Translations under genes and position numbers: made by a program
In this document: one piece after another, positions 1 to 5,886 of the stretch
Numbering within the stretch: the stretch's first letter is position 1
Layout of the letters: every line of letters begins with the position of its first letter
Source of the DNA: CAZFZQ01 sp964522845
Lineage (GTDB): Bacteria; Patescibacteriota; Patescibacteriia; GCA-002772895
DNA length: 21,785 bases
Direction of reading: 5' to 3'
Assembly (NCBI GenBank): GCA_964522845.1
Contig: CAZFZQ010000010.1
Coordinates: 1-21,785, forward strand
Notes under the pieces: generated by a model
What the model was told of the DNA's origin: nothing
What the model saw: the letters and a program-made list of their open reading frames with translations, nothing else
The model's database searches: none

Positions 1-55
1 GAACCCACAACCACAGGCTTATGAGTCCTGTGCTCTACCATTGAGCTACCCTGGC
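1..55 (-). tRNA. tRNA-Met (CAT), 3' part cut by window edge
   Basis: Read on the minus strand, the acceptor 5' strand GCCAGGG starts at 55, followed by TA, a GCTC/GAGC D arm, and an anticodon arm with loop CTCATAA, giving anticodon CAT. The window ends inside the T arm (GTGGGTTC), so the acceptor 3' strand and CCA status are not visible. The anticodon stem has one mismatch next to the loop (A31-G39). The loop is that of elongator tRNA-Met; a tRNA-Ile whose CAT anticodon is modified to lysidine cannot be excluded. It lies 42 bases downstream of tRNA-Arg, and the spacer holds a 7-bp hairpin (75-92), so both probably come from one precursor. Confidence 0.9.
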
Positions 56-97
56 ATATGCTTGCACCGCGAAGCTCTTAGTATCCTAAGAGTGGAG

Positions 98-172
98 TGG
101 TGTCCCCGAGAGGAATCGGACCTCTATAACCAACTTAGAAGGCTGGTGTTCTATCCATTGAACTACGGGGAC
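98..172 (-). tRNA. tRNA-Arg (TCT)
   Basis: A complete cloverleaf is visible on the minus strand: acceptor GTCCCCG/CGGGGAC, D stem GTTC/GAAC, anticodon stem CCAGC/GTTGG with loop CTTCTAA (anticodon TCT, reading AGA), T stem AGAGG/CCTCT with loop TCCGATT, discriminator A, and an encoded CCA (98-100). It is the first gene of a tRNA-Arg/tRNA-Met unit driven by the promoter at 198-226. The tRNA-Leu elsewhere in this window has no encoded CCA, so CCA encoding is mixed in this genome. Confidence 0.97.
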
Positions 173-197
173 AAAAACAAAAAAGAATTCGCTCTTT

Positions 198-226
198 ATA
201 TTATCATATTTTTTATAAAAAGTCAA
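198..226 (-). promoter_or_regulatory. Promoter of the tRNA-Arg/tRNA-Met unit
   Basis: On the minus strand, TTGACT (226-221) and TAATAT (203-198) are separated by exactly 17 bases, a near-consensus sigma-70-type promoter. Transcription would start near 190, about 18 bases before the tRNA-Arg 5' end. Confidence 0.75.
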
Positions 227-244
227 GCAAAGAACAGGAGTGTG

Positions 245-344
245 TAGCTAGTAGCCAGTAGATAGTAGTATGGCGGAAAGATATCATTCTGCCGTCCGAT
301 TCGTACTGCGCACTACCTAACTACTTACTACCAACTACTTACTA
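245..344. repeat. Two heptamer arrays in inverted orientation behind the recombinase gene
   Basis: Positions 245-272 are four heptamers of the form TAGNNNG (TAGCTAG, TAGCCAG, TAGATAG, TAGTATG). Positions 317-344 are four heptamers of the same family on the other strand (minus strand: TAGTAAG, TAGTTGG, TAGTAAG, TAGTTAG). The right array overlaps the end of the recombinase gene and supplies its stop codon (TAG at 337-335). The arrays may form an imperfect hairpin and serve as the gene's 3' boundary, but there is no clear T-run terminator. Related arrays follow dksA, dnaN and the PBP gene. Confidence 0.8.
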
Positions 345-1324
345 CTTTTTTTGTTATGAAACTTGGCGTGCGTTTCGCGTAAATGCTTGTCCGTAATGTG
401 CGTGTAGACCTGCGTTGTAGTGATTGACGAATGTCCGAGCATGGCTTGCACCGAGCGAATATCCGCGTCGTTGGATAATAAATCCGTGGCAAAAGTATGG
501 CGCAAAGTATGCGGGGTAACTTTTTTTGTAATGCCCGCAATCCGCGCGTATTTTGCCACCAGCCGTTCCACGCTCCGCGTTGTCATCGGCTCTTCATCGG
601 TTTTGGAAGATGCTCCGGCGGCTTTATCCATCCGCACAAACATCCACGGCGAAACATCTTCACGTCTGTCCAAATAATCTTTCAGCCACTTTGCCGCTCC
701 GTCCGATAAAAATACCACGCGCACTTTTTTCCCTTTTCCGCGGACAGTAAATTCAATTACTCCATTCTTTTTATTTTTAAAGTTGATGTCGCTCCGCTTT
801 AATTTAGCAAGTTCTGAAACACGGAGCCCGGCAGAAAACAAAATTTCCAAAATCGCTTTGTCGCGCAAATCCCCTATTTTTGGTTTGCCATTCACTCCGG
901 AAATTGGCGCGGAAAGCAATCGCTCTACTTCATCGGATTCTAAAAAACTCACCTCGCGCTCCGGCATTTTTGCCAATTCAATTTTTTCCGGCGCCAAACT
1001 TTTTATGTCGCGCTTGGAGAGAAATTTCAAAAAACTGCGCAGGGCTATCAGGTGATAATTTTGCGTGCTTTTTTTCAAGGCCTCGCCATCCGCGCCCGTC
1101 ATCCGATTCAAATAAATACGATATCTCTGAATCATGGGCAAATTGATACCGGCCGGATTTAACATCCGTATTTTTTGCGATCGGCTGACGAAGTCAAAAA
1201 ATCTGGTCAAATAAAACCGGTAATTATCTATGGTATTGGCGCTGCGGTTCCGCTCCACTTCCAAATATGACAAAAAATCATCAAGATATTTATTTTTTAA
1301 CAACTCCTTCGCGTTATTTTTCAT
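335..1324 (-). CDS. XerC/XerD-type tyrosine recombinase
   Basis: A 329-residue tyrosine recombinase. Residues ~10-105 are the SAM-like core-binding domain and ~120-325 the catalytic domain. The full catalytic set is visible: R168 (AGLRVSEL), K197 in the beta-hairpin (RGKGKK), H272 and R275 (HTLRHTFAT), H298 (LGHSS) and nucleophile Y307 (QVYTHI). Length and the absence of extra domains match XerC/XerD, which resolve chromosome dimers at dif sites, rather than a phage integrase with an AP2-like arm-binding domain. No dif-like site was identified nearby. The last three residues (SSK) and the stop are encoded by a heptamer repeat array, so the C-terminus is probably repeat-derived. It has its own promoter, divergent from rpsO. 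Proximity to tRNA genes leaves a mobile-element origin possible but less likely. Confidence 0.93.
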   Translation of the reverse strand: MKNNAKELLKNKYLDDFLSYLEVERNRSANTIDNYRFYLTRFFDFVSRSQKIRMLNPAGINLPMIQRYRIYLNRMTGADGEALKKSTQNYHLIALRSFLKFLSKRDIKSLAPEKIELAKMPEREVSFLESDEVERLLSAPISGVNGKPKIGDLRDKAILEILFSAGLRVSELAKLKRSDINFKNKKNGVIEFTVRGKGKKVRVVFLSDGAAKWLKDYLDRREDVSPWMFVRMDKAAGASSKTDEEPMTTRSVERLVAKYARIAGITKKVTPHTLRHTFATDLLSNDADIRSVQAMLGHSSITTTQVYTHITDKHLRETHAKFHNKKSSK

Positions 1325-1357
1325 ATTTTATCTTCTTTGTTTTCTTGCTTCTATTTT

Positions 1358-1386
1358 ATTATACGACGCTTTGAATATAAAAACAA
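1358..1386 (-). promoter_or_regulatory. Promoter of the recombinase gene
   Basis: On the minus strand, TTGTTT (1386-1381) and a perfect TATAAT (1363-1358) are 17 bases apart. The predicted start near 1350 leaves a leader of about 25 bases before the ATG at 1324, with only a weak purine stretch (AGAAGA) as ribosome-binding site. Confidence 0.6.
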
Positions 1387-1408
1387 AGACCATAAAAAAT
1401 CAATAGAG

Positions 1409-1437
1409 TTGACACTTTTTACCAAATGTGGTATATT
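1409..1437 (+). promoter_or_regulatory. Promoter of rpsO
   Basis: TTGACA (1409-1414), a 17-base spacer and TATATT (1432-1437) form a near-perfect promoter. Transcription starting near 1445 gives an rpsO leader of about 80 bases, long enough for the hairpin at 1482-1500. It lies back to back with the recombinase promoter. Confidence 0.8.
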
Positions 1438-1481
1438 ACCATAATATTCTTATACATTTAATACGTTCAGCTCGGTTTGGC

Positions 1482-1500
1482 GGAAAATCATTGATTTTCC
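1482..1500 (+). promoter_or_regulatory. rpsO leader stem-loop
   Basis: GGAAAATC and GATTTTCC form a perfect 8-bp stem with a 3-base loop, 24 bases before the rpsO start. A GGGGGA stretch (1508-1513) between hairpin and ATG is the only Shine-Dalgarno-like sequence and is rather far from the start. In several bacteria ribosomal protein S15 represses its own mRNA through leader structures; that this hairpin does so is inference. Confidence 0.5.
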
Positions 1501-1524
1501 CTTTACTGGGGGACACGCAAAAAT

Positions 1525-1788
1525 ATGTTGGACAAAAAATCCAAAGAGAAAGTCATTAAAAAACATCAGACCCACGGGTCCGATACCGGCTCTGCCCAAG
1601 TGCAGATTGCCATTTTGACGGAAGAAATCCGCCAGCTTACAAAACATTTGCAAGCCCATAAAAAAGACAATTCCTCGCGCCGCGGCCTGCTTCGCAAAGT
1701 CAGCGAACGGCACAAACTTTTACAGTATCTTGCCCGCGAAGACAAAGTAGCGGCTGACAATTTGAAAGAAGAACTTAAAATTAGATAG
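1525..1788 (+). CDS. rpsO: 30S ribosomal protein S15
   Basis: An 87-residue protein of normal S15 length (about 89). Hallmarks include HQTHGSDTGSAQVQIAILTEEI at residues ~13-34 (shown by HGSDTGS and the helix after it), LTKHLQAHKKDNSSRRGL and the basic RHKLLQYL segment that contacts 16S rRNA helices. S15 is a primary binder of the 16S central domain. It precedes pnp with one gene between; rpsO-pnp adjacency is widespread in bacteria. The TAG stop (1786-1788) is the first TAG of an octamer repeat array. Confidence 0.98.
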   Translation: MLDKKSKEKVIKKHQTHGSDTGSAQVQIAILTEEIRQLTKHLQAHKKDNSSRRGLLRKVSERHKLLQYLAREDKVAADNLKEELKIR

Positions 1789-1868
1789 GTTGATAGGTTA
1801 TAGGTCTATAGGTTAATAGGTCGTTAGGTTTAAAACCTATCCGCCTATTCACCTAACCGCCTACTAAC
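1786..1868. repeat. Inverted octamer array at the rpsO stop codon
   Basis: From the rpsO stop onward, TAGG recurs at 8, 7, 8, 8 and 8 bases (1786-1830). From about 1834 to 1868 the complementary CCTA recurs every 8 bases. The two halves can fold into one long imperfect hairpin filling the rpsO-NYN spacer. It may act as a transcript boundary or mRNA 3' stabiliser; no U-tract follows. It is a relative in style of the heptamer arrays behind other genes here. Confidence 0.8.
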
Positions 1869-1875
1869 CTAACAT

Positions 1876-2550
1876 ATGATAAAACATCCCTCACAGCGCG
1901 TGGCCGTCTTAATTGACGTGCAAAATCTTTATTACTCCGCGCGCAATCTTTATAACGCCAAAGTAAATTTTGGCAACATCGTGGAAGACAGCGTAGCCGG
2001 CAGGCAGCTGACCCGCGCCATCGCCTACGTAGTGAAAACCAAAACCGGTGAAGAAAAACCGTTTTTTGAGGCGTTGGGGAAAGTCGGCATCGAAACAAAA
2101 GAAAAAGAATTGCAGATTTTTTTCGGCGGCGCCACCAAAGCCGACTGGGACGTGGGGCTCGCGATTGACGCTATTGTTCTCGCGGAAAAAGTTGATTCCA
2201 TTGTCATTGTTTCCGGCGACGGAGATTTTTTGCCGCTCGTGCAATACTTGAAAATCACCAAAGGCGTTTATGTGGAAATTGCGGCTTTTCGCGAAACCAC
2301 TTCTGCCAAAATTTTGGAAGCGGTTGATTCTTTTACCGATTTGTCCGCGGATAAGGCGCGGTATTTGATCGGCCCGAGAACCGCAAAAAAAGCGGAGTCC
2401 CGTAGTGAGCTTCGCTCTACTACCGGGGAAGTTGCGGAAAAAATTGTTAAACCGCACTCCGCTTCATCCTTCGCTAAAGCTATGGACGACAAGAATGATT
2501 CTCGAATCAAGCGCGGACGGCAAAGAATTCCGCTTTCGTCTTTAGAATAA
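1876..2550 (+). CDS. NYN-domain (LabA/DUF88-like) protein, putative ribonuclease
   Basis: A 224-residue protein. Residues ~8-160 are a NYN domain, a PIN-like fold with metal-binding acidic residues: D14 (VLIDVQNLYY), D92 and D98 (WDVGLAIDAI), D115 and D117 (SGDGDFLPLV). The family includes LabA-like proteins, and many members are presumed metal-dependent RNases. Residues ~165-224 are a low-conservation basic tail containing two repeat-derived segments: RSELRSTTG (~176-184) and SSFAKAMDDK (~197-206). The ATG at 1876 follows the repeat array and has no Shine-Dalgarno sequence. Lying between rpsO and pnp suggests, but does not show, a role in RNA metabolism. Confidence 0.85.
   Translation: MIKHPSQRVAVLIDVQNLYYSARNLYNAKVNFGNIVEDSVAGRQLTRAIAYVVKTKTGEEKPFFEALGKVGIETKEKELQIFFGGATKADWDVGLAIDAIVLAEKVDSIVIVSGDGDFLPLVQYLKITKGVYVEIAAFRETTSAKILEAVDSFTDLSADKARYLIGPRTAKKAESRSELRSTTGEVAEKIVKPHSASSFAKAMDDKNDSRIKRGRQRIPLSSLE
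2398..2427 (+). repeat. In-frame palindromic repeat, copy 1 (NYN gene)
   Basis: An imperfect palindrome with CGTAGTGAGC and GCTCTACTAC arms around TTC, encoding SRSELRSTTG. A nearly identical copy is in topA (14104-14133), read in the same frame (PRSELSSTTG). Confidence 0.85.
2458..2494 (+). repeat. CTTCGC-AAAGCT-type repeat in the NYN gene
   Basis: The stretch with TCCTTCGCTAAAGCTATGG (from 2468) encodes SSFAKAMDDK. It belongs to a loose family with copies at 2658-2716, 4967-4994, 5627-5656 and 9434-9477, typically ending in GGACAGG. Confidence 0.6.
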
Positions 2551-2561
2551 TTTTCTGATGT

Positions 2562-2593
2562 CCCCGGCTTTTATATATAATAGAAGGCCGGGG
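2562..2593 (+). promoter_or_regulatory. GC hairpin with a possible pnp -10 box in its loop
   Basis: CCCCGGC (2562-2568) and GCCGGGG (2587-2593) form a perfect 7-bp stem; the AT-rich loop contains a TATAAT (2576-2581). No good -35 lies 16-18 bases upstream (TTCTGA-like at best). No U-tract follows, so it is not a classical terminator for the NYN gene. It may be a weak pnp promoter, a partial terminator, or both. Confidence 0.4.
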
Positions 2594-2619
2594 CAATTAG
2601 CAAATTAAAAAAATAATAG

Positions 2620-2750
2620 TTTTGGCAATAAAACAAAAAGATCTTGAAATCATCCTTCTTCGCCAAGGCTTCCCGCGTCGCTCTATACGAGCTATGCAGG
2701 ACAGGCCGAAGGACAGGTCAAGCTCTGTAGTTTTACTGCCAGAACCAAAA
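2620..2750 (+). promoter_or_regulatory. pnp leader, long stem-loop
   Basis: TTTTGGCAATAAAAC (2620-2634) pairs with GTTTTACTGCC...CCAAAA (2730-2750) apart from one mismatch and a bulge. Inside, CTTGA/TCAAG and CCTTC...CGCC/GGCCGAAGG extend the structure around a CTTCGC-family repeat (2658-2716). The stem ends eight bases before the pnp ATG. E. coli pnp is autoregulated through a long leader stem cut by RNase III; equivalence here is inference. Confidence 0.5.
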
Positions 2751-2757
2751 AAACATT

Positions 2758-5058
2758 ATGTCAAAAGACATAGAAACTTTTGAGATGGAGTGGGGCGGCA
2801 AATCTCTTAAAGTGGAAATTGGCAAAGTGGCCAAACAAGCCAACGGCAGCTGCCTGGTGCAGTATGGCGATACCACGGTGCTCGGCACGGTAGTGATGGG
2901 CGCTGTTCGGGAAGGGCTTGATTTCTTTCCTCTTACGGTGGAGTACGAAGAAAAAATGTACGCCGCCGGAAAAATAAAAAGCTCGCGCTTTATGAAACGC
3001 GAGGGCAGAGCGACGGACGAGGCGGTTCTCTCCGGACGCATGATTGACCGCGGTATTCGGCCTCTTTTTGATGGCCGGATGCGAAATGACATCCAGGTGA
3101 TTACGACCATTTTATCAATTGATACGGAAAATGATCCGGACGTTCCGGCCATTATCGCGGCATCGCTCGCTCTCGCGATTTCCGACATTCCGTGGGACGG
3201 CCCCATCGGCGCCGTGCGCGTAGGACAGGTTGAAGGCGAGTGGGTATTGAATCCGACTTACGTTGCGCGTGAAAAAAGCACGCTTGACCTGGCTTTCTCC
3301 GGTACGCCTGACCGCGTCTTGATGATTGAGGCCGGCGCCAAAGAAGTGGATGAAAAAACTTTTTTTGAAGCGATTCTTTTCGGACAAAAACAATTAAAAC
3401 CGTTGCAGAAATTTTTGGAAGACATTGTGAAAAAAATCGGCAAAGAAAAAATAAAAATTGAAACGCTCTTAAAAGAAGACGCGGAAACAACTGTGGAAAA
3501 AAATCAGATTATAGAAAAAGCAAAAAGCTTTTTGAACGAACATCTTGATACGTATCTTTTTTCCGATCCCAAACATTCCAAGGCCTCGCGCAAAGAAGCA
3601 CTGGAAGATTTGAAAAATAAATTGGAAGAATATCTGAAGAGCGAAGAGGTCGGAAAAGACAAGCGCAAGTGGGCCGCGGAAATTTTTTATGAAGTGGCGG
3701 AAGCGCGCGTGACAAACGCGATTTTGAAAGAAAACAAGCGCGTTGACGGAAGAAAATTGGACGAAATCCGCTCGCTCACATCAGAAGTTGCTTACCTCCC
3801 CCGCGTGCACGGCTCCGGGCTTTTTTCCCGCGGCGACACGCAAGTTTTGTCTATCGTCACCTTGGGCTCGCCAGGTGATGAGCAAACTTTGGACGGCATG
3901 GAAGAAGTGGGTAAAAAACGCTATATGCATCATTACAATTTTCCGCCATACTCTGTCGGCGACGTGAAGCCCTTGCGAGGCCCGTCCCGCCGCGACATCG
4001 GCCATGGCGCCTTGGCGGAAAAAGCTTTGGCCAACATGATTCCTCCGAAAGAAGAATTTCCATATACCATCCGCGTGGTCTCCGAAGTTATGGGTTCCAA
4101 CGGTTCCAGCTCCATGGGTTCCACTTGCGGATCAACTTTGGCTTTGATGGACGCGGGCGTGCCGATTAAAAAACCGGTGGCCGGCGTGGCCATGGGTTTG
4201 GCGTCTGATGAAAAAGGAAATTTCAAAGTTATTACAGATTTGCAGGACTTGGAGGACTCAAGCGGCGGAATGGATTTCAAAATCGCGGGATCGCGCGACG
4301 GCATTACAGCTGTGCAAATGGACACCAAAACGCGCGGACTTTCCAAAGATATTATTGAAGCGACTTTAACGCAAGCCAAAACCGGCCGGCTCCAAATTTT
4401 AGACGTGATGGCCGAGGCCATCGCCGCTCCGCGCGCCGAACTCTCGCCTTATGCCCCGCGCATTGAAACAATTCATATTAAAGTTGACAAAATCCGCGAA
4501 GTCATCGGCCCCGGCGGCAAGGTCATCAATGAAATTATTGATAAAACCGGCGTGCAGATTGATATTGAACAAGACGGCTCGGTCTTTATCACTTCGGTTT
4601 CCGCTGAAGGCATGATCAAGGCCAAAGAAATGATTAATGCCATCGTAGCCGAACCGGAAGTGGGTAAAATCTATCATGGAAAAGTTGTCCGCATTATGGA
4701 CTTCGGCGCGTTTGTAGAATTTATGCCGGGCCAAGACGGCTTAGTGCATATTTCCGCGCTGGCTCCGTTCCGTGTCAACCAAGTTGAAGACGTGGTAAAG
4801 CTTGGCGATGAAATTCCGGTGAAACTCATGGAAGTTGATGATATGGGCAGAAATAATTTGTCATTAAAGGCCGCTCGCGAAGAATTGGGCGAACCTCAGG
4901 CCACCGAGCCCAAGGGCGGAAGCTCTTCGGGAGGATTTGACCAAGCCCCTCACCGCGGTTTTGATCCCACTTCGCCAAGGCTTCGCGGGACAGGTCGCGA
5001 CGATCGCCGAGGAGGCGGTGGTGGAGGCGGCCGTGGCGGTAAACCATTTAGACGATAA
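2758..5058 (+). CDS. pnp: Polyribonucleotide nucleotidyltransferase (PNPase)
   Basis: A 766-residue 3'-5' phosphorolytic exoribonuclease that degrades RNA to nucleoside diphosphates. Order of domains: first RNase PH domain (~10-230), helical linker (~240-320), catalytic second RNase PH domain (~325-560) with FSRGDTQ, SNGSSSMGS (phosphate site) and GGMDFKIAGSRDG, KH domain (~577-625, VIGPGGKVI) and S1 domain (~636-705). The C-terminal ~60 residues are a Gly/Arg-rich tail ending in a run of glycines and KPFRR, likely disordered and RNA-binding. Within the tail, SPRLRGTGR (~739-747) is encoded by a CTTCGC-family repeat also found outside genes. The start MSKDIETFEMEWGGKSLKVE matches family N-termini; no Shine-Dalgarno is visible. 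Confidence 0.97.
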   Translation: MSKDIETFEMEWGGKSLKVEIGKVAKQANGSCLVQYGDTTVLGTVVMGAVREGLDFFPLTVEYEEKMYAAGKIKSSRFMKREGRATDEAVLSGRMIDRGIRPLFDGRMRNDIQVITTILSIDTENDPDVPAIIAASLALAISDIPWDGPIGAVRVGQVEGEWVLNPTYVAREKSTLDLAFSGTPDRVLMIEAGAKEVDEKTFFEAILFGQKQLKPLQKFLEDIVKKIGKEKIKIETLLKEDAETTVEKNQIIEKAKSFLNEHLDTYLFSDPKHSKASRKEALEDLKNKLEEYLKSEEVGKDKRKWAAEIFYEVAEARVTNAILKENKRVDGRKLDEIRSLTSEVAYLPRVHGSGLFSRGDTQVLSIVTLGSPGDEQTLDGMEEVGKKRYMHHYNFPPYSVGDVKPLRGPSRRDIGHGALAEKALANMIPPKEEFPYTIRVVSEVMGSNGSSSMGSTCGSTLALMDAGVPIKKPVAGVAMGLASDEKGNFKVITDLQDLEDSSGGMDFKIAGSRDGITAVQMDTKTRGLSKDIIEATLTQAKTGRLQILDVMAEAIAAPRAELSPYAPRIETIHIKVDKIREVIGPGGKVINEIIDKTGVQIDIEQDGSVFITSVSAEGMIKAKEMINAIVAEPEVGKIYHGKVVRIMDFGAFVEFMPGQDGLVHISALAPFRVNQVEDVVKLGDEIPVKLMEVDDMGRNNLSLKAAREELGEPQATEPKGGSSSGGFDQAPHRGFDPTSPRLRGTGRDDRRGGGGGGGRGGKPFRR
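4967..4994 (+). repeat. CTTCGC/GGGACAGG repeat inside the pnp tail
   Basis: The 15-mer CTTCGCCAAGGCTTC at 4970-4984 is identical to 2658-2672 in the pnp leader. The whole unit (CCCACTTCGC...CGCGGGACAGG) nearly matches the reverse complement of 5627-5656 in the noncoding RNA. The arms CTTCGC and GCTTCGCGGG can pair partly. Confidence 0.75.
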
Positions 5059-5061
5059 AAA

Positions 5062-5095
5062 CACTAAAAAAGACCCGCCTGGGTCTTTTTTAGTG
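5062..5095 (+). terminator. Terminator of pnp
   Basis: CACTAAAAAAGACCC and GGGTCTTTTTTAGTG form a perfect 15-bp stem with loop GCCT, starting four bases after the pnp stop; the T-run is part of the descending arm. A second hairpin (CCAAAGTC 5097-5104 with GACTTTGG 5117-5124) follows at once. Confidence 0.92.
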
Positions 5096-5127
5096 CCCAA
5101 AGTCAAGACCTGTCTGGACTTTGGAAC

Positions 5128-5203
5128 TTATCCACAGTTTTTGTGGATAAGTGGTGTGTATAAGTGGATAATTTTTGATTTTAAGCACCGCGCCTGTGGA
5201 TAT
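5128..5203. other. Cluster of four DnaA-box-like sites with adjacent AT-rich stretch
   Basis: Two perfect TTATCCACA boxes face each other: 5128-5136 (plus) and 5142-5150 (minus, TGTGGATAA), forming an 11-bp inverted repeat. Single-mismatch boxes lie at 5163-5171 (AGTGGATAA) and 5195-5203 (TGTGGATAT). An AT-rich stretch follows from 5204 to 5261. This is the architecture of a DnaA-binding locus: a possible replication origin or a DnaA-titrating site. It is intergenic between pnp and the noncoding RNA, about 16 kb from dnaA. Confidence 0.6.
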
Positions 5204-5261
5204 TTATGTTTATAAACCTGTCATCATAAAATAATTTTGCTAATTTTACATATTTCTATAA

Positions 5262-5290
5262 TTGACAAGGGGTTAAAAAAATGATATACT
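5262..5290 (+). promoter_or_regulatory. Strong promoter of the noncoding RNA
   Basis: A perfect TTGACA (5262-5267), a 17-base spacer and TATACT (5285-5290) with an extended -10 TG (5282-5283). Predicted start is near 5297. No protein gene follows on this strand before the terminator at about 5758. Confidence 0.88.
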
Positions 5291-5296
5291 GTAAGT

Positions 5297-5758
5297 AGAC
5301 AATAAATCTTCTACCTCATCATTGATGGGCATAGAGGCGTCTAACATAGCTCTTTGGCACAACAATTCGCTAAAACTAGCGAATCCGCTCTTTCAAAAAA
5401 GTTCTCTTAACAGAGAAGATTCAAGAATTTTCCCTCTTCTCTACTGTTTCAATCTAAAATAAAAATAAAATAACAAAATAAAAAAAAGATTAAGCAGGAG
5501 CGCCCACATAAATAGACATATTGCATGGGTATAATGTCTGTTTGGGCTTGCACTCCGCAAAATGGTAGAGGAGCGTTCGTTACAAGGTGATGGTTGATAA
5601 TGAGATTATCTGTCTTTATGAGTCCCCCTGTCCCGCGAAGCTTTATGCGAAGTGGGGCTTAGAGGGGCTGATATAGACGGATAAGCTCTATACCAATCAC
5701 CAAAAGGGCCCACGGGTCTATAAACAACATTATTGGACCGTCTGTGCGGCCTTTTTTT
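5297..5758 (+). ncRNA. Candidate structured noncoding RNA of ~460 nt, unknown class
   Basis: A unit with its own promoter and terminator and no convincing reading frame. Visible helices: the 5' end AGAC/CAATAA (5297-5305) pairs with TTATTG and GTCT near the 3' end (5730-5743). AATCTTCT (5305-5312) closes a domain with AGAAGATT (5414-5421), which contains hairpin ATTCGCT/AGCGAAT (5365-5384). A three-part stem runs 5497-5556 (GGAG/CTCC, GCCCA/TGGGC, AGACAT/ATGTCT). A long arm runs 5586-5701 (GGTGAT/ATCACC, TTATCTGTCT/AGACGGATAA) and carries a repeat (5627-5656) in its tip. The T-run at 5752-5758 follows a GC-rich stem. I do not see hallmarks of tmRNA, RNase P RNA or SRP RNA. It could be a divergent known RNA or a new one. 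Confidence 0.65.
5627..5656 (-). repeat. CTTCGC/GGGACAGG repeat in the tip of the noncoding RNA
   Basis: The reverse complement reads CCCACTTCGC, then ATAAAGCTTCGCGGGACAGG, matching the unit in pnp (4967-4994) almost base for base. The repeat folds on itself (GCGAAGC...GCGAAG) and sits at the end of the long arm, as expected of an insertion tolerated by the RNA. Confidence 0.75.
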
Positions 5759-5886
5759 ATTCCGCAAATATGCGGAATAATCCTTCGTAGCTCCGAAGGA
5801 GCGAAGAATGGATATGTTTGGACGACCCTTCTACGCATGAAGCTACGAAGGGTTAATTTTGGATTACCAAAATTAAAAAATCCCGA
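5759..5886. repeat. Gene-free spacer made of three hairpins
   Basis: No gene is seen. ATTCCGCA/TGCGGAAT (5759-5778) is a perfect 8-bp hairpin. CCTTCGTAGCT (5782-5792) and AGCTACGAAGG (5841-5851) are perfect 11-bp arms around CTCCGAAGGAGCGAAG; the same 11-mer occurs at 9464-9474. TTAATTTTGG/CCAAAATTAA (5853-5876) is a perfect 10-bp hairpin just past the DUF2723 stop and may end that minus-strand transcript. Confidence 0.6.

Noticed and set aside
41..247. Short plus-strand reading frame at the left end
   Set aside because: It runs antisense through tRNA-Arg and part of tRNA-Met and their promoter; no ribosome-binding site.
245..344. CRISPR array
   Set aside because: Period is 7 bp with no spacers and no cas genes.
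335..1324. Integrase of a mobile element inserted at the tRNAs
   Set aside because: Length and domain make-up match XerC/D, and no attachment-site duplication or phage genes are visible.
4399..4734. Minus-strand reading frames within pnp, and similar frames inside comM, topA and the PBP gene
   Set aside because: They lie wholly within strongly conserved genes on the other strand and have no start signals.
5297..5758. tmRNA, RNase P RNA or SRP RNA
   Set aside because: None of the conserved cores (tRNA-like T arm and tag, GAGGAAAGTC-type core, GGAAGCAGC-type tip) could be found by eye on either strand.
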